Of a stretch of DNA of 64,000 bases, positions 55,001 through 64,000 are shown in pieces. This stretch comes from Lingula anatina. Its lineage: Eukaryota; Brachiopoda; Lingulata; Lingulida; Lingulidae. Positions within the stretch are counted from its first letter, which is position 1; the number at the start of each line of letters is the position of its first letter. Location of the stretch: positions 104,114-168,113 of the forward strand of contig NW_019775543.1 in NCBI RefSeq assembly GCF_001039355.2. The letters run 5' to 3'. The notes beneath the pieces were generated by a model. The model did no database searches and had not been told where the DNA came from. It saw only the letters and a list, made by a program, of their open reading frames with translations. The position numbers and the translations under genes were made by a program.

Positions 55001-56785
55001 AAGGCCATCGGTGTATATAAGCCAAAATAAGACAGGTTTTGTAGGTGGTAATGGGAGGACAGGATAGATCTTTTTTGCTATAGATCTTTTTGCCATTATG
55101 TCTTAGTTGTTTTATTGACTGTTATTCAATCATCTTTCAGGAAATTACATTCCTTTGAATATAGATGCCCTTCCTTCATTTTGGCTGGCTTATATAGCAG
55201 ATCCTAGTGATTCTGGAAAAATTCATAGTAATATTAAGGAGCGATGGAATGCAGGTAGTGTATAACTTTCAGAAAAAGATTTTAGATAAAGCTAAGTAAC
55301 AATTAAGTAAAGATGATTTATGTCACTATTTGGGACATCTAAAAATAAGTAAAAATTTGTAAATTAATTGGTTTTACTTTTTTGGATTGGATTTGAAATT
55401 TTAAATCATGTTAAAATGCCTAACATTTCTTTTTAGGGGATTCTGAAGTTATTGGTGCTATGCAAAGATTTGCTCAGATTACAGACAGTGCCAGGTAAAT
55501 CATGTAAAGAAACACACCACACCAAGCATTGGCTGATTCAAGGGGCCCAGAAAGGGCAGAAACGGCACCCATTCCTTTCCAAAAGAAATGATCTCATGAT
55601 CTTGATCATGAGAGAAAGAGAGAGAGAGATAGAGAGAGAGAGAGAACTGATTTAATATACAGTCTTTTTGATTTGAACTTTTTTATTTGCTTTGTTCTAA
55701 TATTTATTATTCTATTTTATGCTTCTAGAGAGAGCATTGAGCAACATGACTGGGAGAGACTGGCAGCACTAATGGATGAGAACTTCGACCTTCGAAGGTA
55801 CAACTCGATTAAGGAAGAAAAAATACTAATTTCATACAAATTAGACATTATAAAAAAAGTTTTAAGTTTTTACCAGTTAGGCAGGCTCACTATTATTTAC
55901 GTATGGTTTATCCTGTCATCCTAAAATCTACTGTATAGTTATGAGCAAAAAAATCACTTACGAAGTCAAGCATAAAGACTAGAAATTATCACTGGGACTG
56001 CTTGTACACCTTTAGTTCTATATGACAGAATTTCAGACCTTAATAAACAATGATGCATAATCCTTAAAATGGAAAGAAATGTTTCACCTTAAAAAAAGTC
56101 AATTTTTTCAATCAATCATTTTCATAATTAGACAGATATTTGGTGATGCTGCTCTTGGTGAGGCTAATTTAAGAATGGTGGAGATAGCTCGGCAGTTTGG
56201 CTCTGCTGTTAAATTTCCTGGTAGTGGTGGTGCTGTCATAGGACTGTGCCTGGATAAAAACAAAGTGGTAAGTTTGTGAAAATCGATATTTCTTAGTAGA
56301 TTATTATTAAAGAATTATTTGAGAATTTTCTAAGAGCCTTTGGGTTACTTAGACTGGGTTCCCACAGATTTAGATCGATCCATCTGGATCGACTTAACTC
56401 CCTGGGGGTTCATGCTAAATTGCTATCAGCCGAGTGTGCACGAAAGTTAATTACCCTTACAGCTTTTAGTAGGCAGGCAGACATTTAAGCCGGCTAAGCT
56501 TACAGCAATCTAGTGAGACTCCCGACGGGGATAGATCAATCTAAAATCTGTTGGAATGCAGTCTTAAAGTTTATATTTATTGTGAAATATTTATTTCTAC
56601 AAAAATGGGTCTAAATTTTACTTTACACTCATGTCAACTACTTGTTTCTTTGAATGTTTACTTAGTTGTTCTTCAATTATTTAATTATTCATAATCTGTT
56701 TTAGAGTGACATGATAACTGCATTCCAAACTGAAGGTTTTGTTGTATGCGAAATCTTACCTCATCCTGCTGAATCTTTATCATGA
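49272..56785 (+). CDS. Fused nucleotidyltransferase / glucuronokinase-like GHMP kinase
   Basis: Eighteen exons with GT-AG sites and matching phases: 49272-49372, 49610-49654, 49841-49927, 50678-50761, 51265-51421, 51702-51779, 51942-52036, 52252-52437, 52813-52881, 53277-53337, 53605-53679, 54018-54110, 54384-54444, 55141-55254, 55437-55494, 55729-55797, 56132-56267, 56705-56785; 549 visible codons plus TGA. The first part resembles sugar-phosphate nucleotidyltransferases (SGVPKALLPGVGGKK, EVYLVTNA, FPVENIINDGTT, RFLEKPLP). The rest matches plant glucuronokinase along its whole length: GLFGNPSDGYYGKT, NIPRQVGLAGSSAIVTA, VQELYITAGLQDRVIQ, ADPSDSGKIH, KFPGSGGAVIG. Likely role: phosphorylate glucuronate or a similar sugar acid and pass the sugar-1-phosphate to a nucleotidyl transfer step, in the cytosol. 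Substrate is inferred. Confidence 0.88.
50031..50415. mobile_element. Hairpin plus ~161-bp tandem-core element (copy 2)
   Basis: Begins with a 12-bp perfect inverted repeat, TGTACAGACACA then TGTGTCTGTACA. This is followed by two tandem units marked by CGATAACACGATAAGTGG at about 50104 and 50265, and ends near the N at 50416. Matches 5380-5640. A palindrome plus a tandem core of about 160 bp recalls the 'pearl'-type Helitron-related elements of marine invertebrates (analogy only). It sits in the intron where the transferase core is missing. Confidence 0.7.
52252..56785 (+). CDS. C-terminal glucuronokinase-like GHMP kinase part (complete)
   Basis: Eleven exons. GHMP motif 1 VGLFGNPSD, motif 2 PRQVGLAGSSAI (ATP loop) and motif 3 FPGSGGAVIG are all intact, as are glucuronokinase-typical stretches: YYGKTISMSIKNFWAEVT, LGGLRLLQATCKKFYQYC, YEGLVYMDFS, NFDLRRQIFGDAALGE. 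Length, about 375 residues, fits the plant enzyme. Nothing is broken, so this half should be active. Confidence 0.9.
53812..53938. repeat. (ATTTT)n microsatellite
   Basis: Pentanucleotide TTTTA array of about 125 bases with a few changed units, in an intron of the glucuronokinase-like gene. Confidence 0.9.
55611..55645. repeat. (GA)n microsatellite
   Basis: GA run with two interruptions, in an intron. Confidence 0.85.
56352..56563. mobile_element. Palindromic MITE, copy 3
   Basis: Ends GACTGGGTTCCCACAGATTT and, reverse complemented, GACTGCATTCCAACAGATTT. Flanked by TTA on both sides. The middle carries GTTAATTACCC..ACAGCTTTTAGTAGG, the reverse of the core in copies 1 and 2. Lies in the last intron of the glucuronokinase-like gene. 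Confidence 0.8.
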
Positions 56786-57182
56786 CCAATTGGACAGCAC
56801 TGCCGTATCAAGATAATCCATGTGTTTTAATAGTAAACAGACTGTGCAAATTATAATTATCATACAATACAGTATCCATTGTTTTAAAATAATTAGGATA
56901 TATATATACCCTTGACGTTTTTTATAACAAGATGAAGTTAAATCATGTAGTCTGTAAAGTGATGGAAACTATTTATTTGTTTATTTATTTATTTATTTTG
57001 TGTATTAAATTGATCCTGAAAAACATCACACATGAGAAGCTAATCTTAAGTTGATTTAATTGAAATATATAAAAATGACATTGGTATTCATGTATAGTGG
57101 CAATTGTAATCAGAGAAACAAAAATACATTTCCATTATATGCCACTTATACTTTTATAAAAATATAACAAAGTGAATCAATC

Positions 57183-57188
57183 AATAAA
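57183..57188 (+). terminator. Candidate polyadenylation signal, glucuronokinase-like gene
   Basis: AATAAA about 400 bases past the stop, followed by an A run. Confidence 0.4.
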
Positions 57189-57260
57189 AAAAAAGATGTG
57201 GCAAAGCAAGAAGTTTGTCTTACAGAAAATGAAAAGAAACATGAAAAATGTATATTCACA

Positions 57261-57266
57261 TTTATT
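57261..57266 (-). terminator. Candidate polyadenylation signal, Death/CARD gene
   Basis: TTTATT on the plus strand reads AATAAA on the minus strand. It lies about 545 bases past the CARD stop and about 75 bases from the opposing gene's signal. Confidence 0.35.
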
Positions 57267-57811
57267 TTTATTTGTTTGTTACGTTTCATTTGTTTGTTGA
57301 TTAAAAGGTTATCACAAACGTTTTAAGTGTATCCAAATCTCAAAACTGAGCAACTTATTCAGATAAATTTAATATAACTAAAATCAGAGCACAATTTTAA
57401 ATTGCATAGTTATGTTTTCTGTTTTATACCACAAAATTAAAAGAAAGACTATATGGCAAGAAATTAAGTAAAATTTCCAACAAGACAATGAATACAGCAA
57501 ATCTTTGTTGAGGAATATCAGTTGACTAGTGCTCTAAAATGGACTAGCAATGGTTTTGGGGACAGTCAAAGGCTTAAGGAAACGAGGAAATTTGTGTGCC
57601 GGAAGATGTATATTAAACCCAGAACTTTGATGCTCTGAAGTCAAGTTTCCCTGTTGGCTCTTGGACACAAAAAAGGTATACTATACAGTGAATGATATTA
57701 TTTACGTCCCTAAAAAGTGCCCTTAAAATGCATTAAGAAGATTGCGTACACATTGTTGGCAATTTCAAGTCCGTGTTGTCAGAGTATATCTGTTTAGCAC
57801 ACGTTTCACTA

Positions 57812-60127
57812 TCAATTTCCAAAGGCATCAGCCTGAAGTATTAAAGACTTGCGGTCAGCGCCAACATAGAGTGCCTCTGCTAAATGCCGCTGTCCTGTTC
57901 TCCATAAGGCATTGACGAACTTATAAAAAGCATCATCATCTTTGCATTCCAATATGTCCAGAAGTTTAGAAGCTTTCCTGTGGTCAGTAGGCTCCAGACA
58001 CACCGCGTTTCTCTCCGTCATGGTAAGGATCCCGTCTTCCATCAGATAGTCGCAGATGAGTGGTGCAAGAAGAAGATCGTCCACCATCTGGCCGCGGCTG
58101 CATCTCAGAATGTATAGCTTTTCAAGAGGCATAGATCGACCTGTAGAACGGTCGGTTTGTATTTAATAATTTGTTTACATTTAGTCATTTATGTATATAA
58201 TTATTAATAAATTGTTTGCTTGACTGGCAGGCATGAAGTGCTTAAACAATGCTTATGACAAGTTAACATGACAACTGTGTCAGGGCATGTCAAACAGCTA
58301 CCAAACGCAAATTTTAGAAAACCCACAAAGTTAAATTTTTATTATAATCAGTGTGGTATGTAAGCTTCATATTAATACATATCATGAAACCTCTGCAATC
58401 TAACTTTCTCAATACCTTCCATAACGGCCCGTAGTCCTACGGCAGATACAGCAGCTTTCAGTGCGTTCAAGTCGGCCCCCTTCAACCGCACCCATGTCTC
58501 CAGCATGAAGTAGATCTGTACTTCTCTCCCATGCTGCTCATATTTAATACGGATGTCATCGATTATCTTCTTTGGTAGTCTTAGATGCACGGCAACCAAG
58601 ATCCAAAAGTCACCTCAAAGAATAATATCAGATCAAAGATAAAACTGTAGTCACTATGTATTCATCATAGAAATCACTGAATGTTGTAACTTGGACCTAT
58701 TATACGAGTCCAAGCTAATTACATGTATCTCTTAAGACGTAGTGATAAGTGGGTTGATGAAGTTGAATGGAATCCAGTCTATATTATCTATACGCATATT
58801 CACTATGAGAAGTAATGAAAGGACATGAGTAAATCAGTTTGGAAAAAAAAACGATTTTTACACCAGCATATCAACTTCATATTTCTGACGCGATTTGATT
58901 CATTAAAAAAAAAAAACATTTACCTATTTTATCTTTCAGTTCCATAAACAGACCATGCAATTCTGATGGCACGCTATCTGCTGCGGGTTCACTAGATTGG
59001 TACCCGGGTGACTTAAGGTTCTGTACCTCCTTAAGTACCTGTTCTTGCGCGGCTTCCAGACTAGTCAGCTGTTGTTGCACGGTGGTTACAGCATTCTTTA
59101 CCTGTAGCTGTTCATGCTTGACAAGATGGATAGTTTTATCATGCTGATCACTTGCACATTGAATTTCATCCAGTTTTACGCCATTTGCTTGAATTGCCTC
59201 TCTTATAGAACCCAGAAGACTTCGTACTTGAATGGCGTCGATATTTTCCCTGTCGGCGGGTTTTGTGCCTATTGACATTGCCTCATGCAGCGTGCTACTG
59301 TGGTCGCACGAGCTTGTCCCGTCGCTTACCCCTGTGTCTCCGACCCTTTCACTTTCAATTTCTTCTTGCGTATCGTTTTCATCGCCAATTGACCCGTCTT
59401 CGTTGTACATTCGTTTTTGGGACATTTGAAGAATGTCTGGCGTCTGACACGAAGGCCTCTTCAAGTTCGAATCGTCGGATTTGCCCATTGTGTCGCCTGG
59501 ATAACTTTTGAAATGTCGCCGAGCATTTTTTAACGAAAGCTTCCTTGGCGTACATAAAGGTATGAAAGGCCGACTGACAATGGCTTCTCGAAAAGTCTGT
59601 GAAAAGTTCGGATCATGAACACCAACCCATTTGATCCTAGGTAACTTACAAATTTTGGTAGTACTAGCACTAGTCGTGTCGTCCACTAAAATGCCAATCA
59701 CTCTGGTAGCATGCTTCTTATACTTCTCCCACATCAAACGACTCAAGTGACTTGCTCTGTTGCTCATATGCTGGCTTGACAACAGTAAAATGTCTACTGG
59801 TTTCGATGTACCGAAGGCTTGTGGGTGGTACAAGCGCCCATCGTAAGTAGTGGAGTCTACTATGCATCCTATGCTGTCGACTATAAAAACAATATTTTCG
59901 TTTCTCAAACCTGGATGAAACTTCCACGATTTTACACCACTCTCTCTAAGAGCTGCCATCAAGGATTTTTCAATGAAGTCTCCATGAGCACTGTCGTCTT
60001 CATCGTGGTATATGACCAGCTCGTATTTTTTAATTTTGTCGTCGTCTCTCTTTTTTGTGTCCGGCAAATATGAAGCAATCTCGCAGTCAGTCTTGTCATT
60101 GATGTTACTGCGTTGTGCTTCTGCCAT
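57812..60127 (-). CDS. TIR-like / coiled-coil / Death / CARD adaptor protein
   Basis: Three exons: 60127-58924, 58613-58416 and 58140-57812, joined in phase 1, coding for 576 residues. Residues about 34-187 look like a TIR/SEFIR-type alpha-beta fold: YELVIYHDEDDSAHGDFI, then VDILLLSSQHMSN, RVIGILVDD and VGVHDPNFSQTFREAI. About 298-373 forms a probable coiled coil. About 401-467 is a Death domain (DFWILVAVHLRLPKKIIDDI, then MLETWVRLKG, ALKAAVSAVGLRAVMEG). About 475-560 is a CARD (DDLLLAPLICDYLMEDGILT, KASKLLDILECKDDDAFYKF, then VNALWRTGQRHLAEAL). Such proteins act as adaptors in innate immune or apoptotic signalling. The ATG is directly preceded by an acceptor-like TGTGTTTTCAG, so a 5' UTR intron is likely. 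Death and CARD are firm; TIR-like is tentative. Confidence 0.85.
58416..58613 (-). CDS. Death-domain exon
   Basis: 198 nt, phase 1 to 1. The acceptor TTTGAG|GTGACTTTTGG restores the W-x-x-L-A-type helix 1, and the donor ATGGAAG|GTATTG is needed for an open frame into the CARD exon; reading past it gives stops. Confidence 0.8.
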
Positions 60128-63066
60128 CTGAAAACACAGATCACTGCCAATTTACAGAGATACAAAAACTGTGTGTAAACTCGAATTGATCTACATTTGG
60201 AAAAAGTCCCTTTCTTTTTTCCAGACTTAATAAAACGAACTACTTATCAAATTGTACAAACTATGGTAAAGCCCGTGCTAGCCCATATCTATGATCTTAA
60301 GCGTAGATCGCTTTGGAAGATATGAAATATTGAAACAGATTGGCCTATATGTACTCAATGAAAAACAATGTATTAAACAAGGGCTCTGATATGATGGCAT
60401 ATTTTCTATTCAAAATGGCTGAGTTATTGATCTTGTATTACTACGCACACATTATCGATTAAATGTGTCGTTTGGATAGCTTCAAAAGGGGAATCCCCTG
60501 CCATTATTGATTTTTATATTCCCATTTGTTTCACAATGTGTTAATTCGAATAAAAATAAAGAAAATTTTAAAAAAATTAAGACTTTAATGATCTAGTTCA
60601 GGCGGTTTAATTATTCGTATGCAATACCATTAAATATTCATGCCTTTCTGCTGGTATGTATATTTTGGACATTCACGTGAGAACAAGCAGCTGTATTGCT
60701 GTCGTACGTTACGAGGATCTATATTGTAGTCTGTATTGGAACAATATTGTCTGTCTGCGTGCAACCTTGCTATATATATGTGTTCTGTCATTCTATAAAG
60801 ATTTCATGCTGTTTGATGAAGTAATTCAGTCACTGATTATTAACTTGATAACTGGCGAGTTTTCTTTTGGGGAAAATAGATATTACCCTGGTGACACTTA
60901 CCTTGGTATGGCAAGGGCAACATAAACTGACTCAGTCAGTGATTCGATGTTCACAGGCAGGGTTAACTGCCCCGCGTAGCTGGGAATCGGCAATACGGTC
61001 ACCTGTGTTCCATTATCCCCAGGGCAGTCTGAGATCATCTGAGAATTCTGTTTTTAGCTCTGCCATTTATATACAAGGCACTTTCTTGCTAAGCCATGTT
61101 CAGGGCGTCACCAAAGTCACCTTGAAATGACGCATGGTTTCATTCCGTGATACGTGGCGAGCACATATTCAATTGAATGATATTTAATTGCCGTTGATTT
61201 AACAGTTAATTTCCCTTGCTATTTATTTATTTATTTATTTATTAAGTTAAAACTCCAATAAGGGATTACAGTTCAGTCCAGGTGTTTATGTAAACTGAAA
61301 AGGGCAAGCCTCATTTTTTCTAATCATTACATGGCCGCGACAAAATGTTTAATTTACAGCCCCACGGGTGTATTACAATGATGAAACAATTGTGTTCTCG
61401 TGTCGGATAATTTGCAATTTTTCCATCATTCGTGTATCACAAGTGACATTGCGATTTTCAGATCAATACCTACCGTAAAGCTTACGTTTTTATGACGAAC
61501 AATTTGTTTATGGCCCATCATGATGAGTCATGCGCTAGACTGATTCAATTTTATTCCTTGCGTAAAAGCATGTAACTATGAAATAACTGGATTTGGTTAA
61601 TAATTTTTTCATGCGCTACAGGAACTTTAAAAATAGGGAGCTATAATTATTATTATTATCATTATTATTATATAGTTTCTCTTCACTAGTAAAGTGATAC
61701 CCTTGCGTTGGCTTACATTGCCCATATTTCAAATTTGTGCCAATCACACGCTTATTCCTATGCCGATTTCGAACACAACATTTAAGATCTGACTGTAAAT
61801 TTTGAAACCCGGTTGACTTCAACCATTTGTATGGTGCACAGTGGAAGAGTAAATGATATCGATCTGTATACGTCTTTTTCAAGACTATCCATGAGTCTGT
61901 GCTCTGTTATAACTCCTTGGTTATAGGTGATTTTAATCCGCATACAATACTCACACTTTACCGTAGCAAGTCTTTTTTTACTTATCTATTTTAATAGTTT
62001 AATTTAGTTTCTTAGATATATTACACAGCTACAGAGTGCGCTAGTAGTCTGCATCAAAATATTGCATCGCGCTGATAGGCCTACTTAAATTTTGGATACT
62101 ATTTTAGAAGCTCCTGATATCAGAGGGTATTACATAGGATTGCCATTGAAATGATCATTTTTTTCATCCAAATTCTTGCTTCCTCGATGCACCTTACTGG
62201 CAAAGTGTAGCAAGTGTCCTCCCCTGTGTCCCGTACTTAGTATGTAGGCCTATTAAAACCCACAAGAGGTTTATACACTTCCGACTTTTCAATCATCGCT
62301 AATTAATAACGCAGCATTTCTTTAGATATAATTTCTCATTCATTGAGATGGCGTTAAATACTACTCATTTCTAAATATCATTTTGATAAGGTAAACTGTC
62401 CGTTTGTTTTCCCATCACTTGCGTGCCGAACCTTAAATGATCAATAACACTTAAAATGCCAATGTTAACATGATGCGTGCGTCTTGAGGCCTGCATTGAT
62501 TATCGGGAAATTAAATGCTTAATCTTTAAGAATGATTGATATAAAGTTTAATCAATGAATGGCATAAATAATACATTGTGTGCATACTACAGCCTGTAGG
62601 GGGTATTGTCCACGATGTTGTGCTTAATTAACGTCCTTGGATACGTATAACGCGAGCGTTCGTTGATGTTATTAAAAGATACCCCTAATCAGTGATGTTA
62701 TGAGAAGAGGTCCACATAGTCCTGATCCTCATGATAAAGTGACATGGACAAGGACCTGTACTGGGTGATGGAGGAATGTCCAGCACCATTATGGTCAGAG
62801 TGTGCCGGACAGCGATGACCTGATGATTAGTGACTTGGTGGCGGTGGCACTGTTATCGCGTGATATTGTGTCGGAGACTTCTGTACTACAATTTTGCTTA
62901 TGTATCACGTTATCATAATTCACAAGACAAGTGCCAGCGTTAACTAAAGCGAGCACAGGAACATAAACGTGCCCTAGAGTCAACCAACTACTAGTATTAT
63001 TTTCTCTGACGTTGATAACGTCGTTGGAAGTTTGAAAGATTACCTCTGCTGTACGTTAACGTAACC
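60128..63066. other. Intergenic / 5' regions, no gene confirmed
   Basis: No coding exon. A higher-GC patch at about 60950-61040 with a minus-strand donor-like ACAG|GTGACC could be an untranslated first exon of the Death/CARD gene. (TTTA)n at about 61221-61245. The last few hundred bases are the ANKUB1 5' flank. Confidence 0.45.
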
Positions 63067-64000
63067 ATGAGGATTTTCATCGTGTACGAGAACGAGCGTA
63101 CCACTCTGGACGTACCCGAGGGGAGACCTGTGTTCGAGATAAAGAAAATCATTGAAAAGAATGTCTACCTGGATGTGTTATGTTTCGGAGAAAGCAGTCC
63201 CAAGTTTCTCGCCCTTGTGTACGGTGGTGCTGAGCTAGAGGATGACTGGATATTTACTGACGTCGTTCTCTATCCCGGAGCCACCATTCGGCTGTATATG
63301 AAAGAGGCGGTGATACCTGCTCTCAAAGTGAAATGTTTCTTTCTTAACAACGGTAAATTGGTAGAAATCTATCACGAAGGGAAAATTAGGGATTTGAAGA
63401 TTAAATACATACGGACCATGATAGCTCGAAAAACTGGTATTCCCGTGGGAGCATTCTTCATTTCTGACGACGGAGGCCGAGAGTTGTTCGATGAGAACAC
63501 GCTAGGGACTTACGACATGGGACGCGGGCAGACTGTTTACATGAAGACGTGGGAAGGATGGGAGACGCTGCTGAGATACGCTGTCGTCGGGTACACAAAC
63601 GGGGTCCAAGGTGAGTTATCCAGCGATGAGAAGGAAGCCCGATTCCAGATTAAGGTTGCCATGTACATCGCTGCGCACTACGGCCACGAAGCCCTGGCGG
63701 ATTTCGCGGTGCAACAGGGCGTTCGTGCATGTGAATGGACCGGAGAGCACCCGTTCAGACGTTGGACCGGTGGATCTCACATGCATCTTGACTGTAAACG
63801 CTCACCCATTCACGAGGCCGCAGAATTTGGCCATTTATCAGTCGTGCGCCGTTTTGTCGTAGACGATATTTATGCTGTGACTGCCCGTGATGGCAATAAC
63901 GTGATGCCGTTTTCCTTGGCACTGAGATACAAGCACAAGAAATGTGCAGCATTTTTACTCTCCCGAACATGGACCCGTTTAGACATTAACGGCAAGACCG
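63067..64000 (+). CDS. ANKUB1: ANKUB1-like protein, N-terminal part (cut by window end)
   Basis: ATG at 63067 opens an uninterrupted frame of 311 codons to the window edge. It starts MRIFIVYENERTTLDVPEG, then FLALVYGGAELEDDWIFTDV, a ubiquitin-like fold (about 1-80). A second ubiquitin-like segment lies at about 85-160, ending TWEGWETLL. Ankyrin repeats follow from about 196: VAMYIAAHYGHEALADFAV, SPIHEAAEFGHLSVVRRFV, MPFSLALRYKHKKCAAFLLS. Order and text match ankyrin repeat and ubiquitin domain-containing protein 1, a protein of unknown function. The exon has higher GC and more CpG than the surrounding DNA. The downstream part is outside the window. Confidence 0.9.
   Translation, partial: MRIFIVYENERTTLDVPEGRPVFEIKKIIEKNVYLDVLCFGESSPKFLALVYGGAELEDDWIFTDVVLYPGATIRLYMKEAVIPALKVKCFFLNNGKLVEIYHEGKIRDLKIKYIRTMIARKTGIPVGAFFISDDGGRELFDENTLGTYDMGRGQTVYMKTWEGWETLLRYAVVGYTNGVQGELSSDEKEARFQIKVAMYIAAHYGHEALADFAVQQGVRACEWTGEHPFRRWTGGSHMHLDCKRSPIHEAAEFGHLSVVRRFVVDDIYAVTARDGNNVMPFSLALRYKHKKCAAFLLSRTWTRLDINGKT

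Overview
This is a eukaryotic, animal (metazoan) window. It is AT-rich, with intron-dense genes, long introns, many microsatellites and several families of small DNA transposons. The gene content points to a marine invertebrate, probably a non-vertebrate deuterostome such as a hemichordate, echinoderm or cephalochordate. The reasons are an animal CUL3, a homologue of vertebrate TNKS1BP1/KIAA1671, an ANKUB1 homologue, a Death/CARD innate-immunity adaptor, and a plant-type glucuronokinase fused to a nucleotidyltransferase, an enzyme I do not know from vertebrates. The phylum is an inference. There are two isolated N bases (about 11541 and 50416), so the assembly may be incomplete at those points.

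Layout. (1) 73-2575, +: the last five coding exons of cullin-3, including an AT-AC (U12-type) intron just before the neddylation-site exon. (2) 2.6-16.6 kb: 3' UTR and intergenic DNA rich in repeats, including a 1.14 kb inverted-repeat element, a palindromic MITE family and an RTE-like tail. (3) About 16.7-47.6 kb, -: one large cytoskeleton-type gene carrying a tankyrase-binding-protein C-terminal domain, followed by an unusual series of Trp-Lys/Trp-Leu motifs. Fifteen exons chain in one open frame (1159 codons plus stop). Two very large exons (405 and 587 codons) look like alternative starts. (4) About 48-56.8 kb, +: an 18-exon fused nucleotidyltransferase/glucuronokinase-like gene whose kinase half is complete. 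Its transferase half lacks two core segments in this sequence. (5) 57.8-60.1 kb, -: a three-exon gene for a 576-residue protein with TIR-like, coiled-coil, Death and CARD parts. Its 3' end converges on the previous gene. (6) 63067-64000, +: the start of an ANKUB1 gene (ubiquitin-like plus ankyrin repeats), cut by the window edge.

The genes do not form a pathway or operon. The glucuronokinase and the TNKS1BP1-like gene may share a divergent promoter region near 47.6-48.0 kb. The most distinctive items are the Death-CARD adaptor with its TIR-like N-terminus, the fused sugar-salvage enzyme with a damaged or incompletely assembled first domain, the TNKS1BP1 homologue with an expanded tail and multiple N-termini, and the AT-AC intron in CUL3. 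No tRNA, rRNA or CRISPR array was seen.
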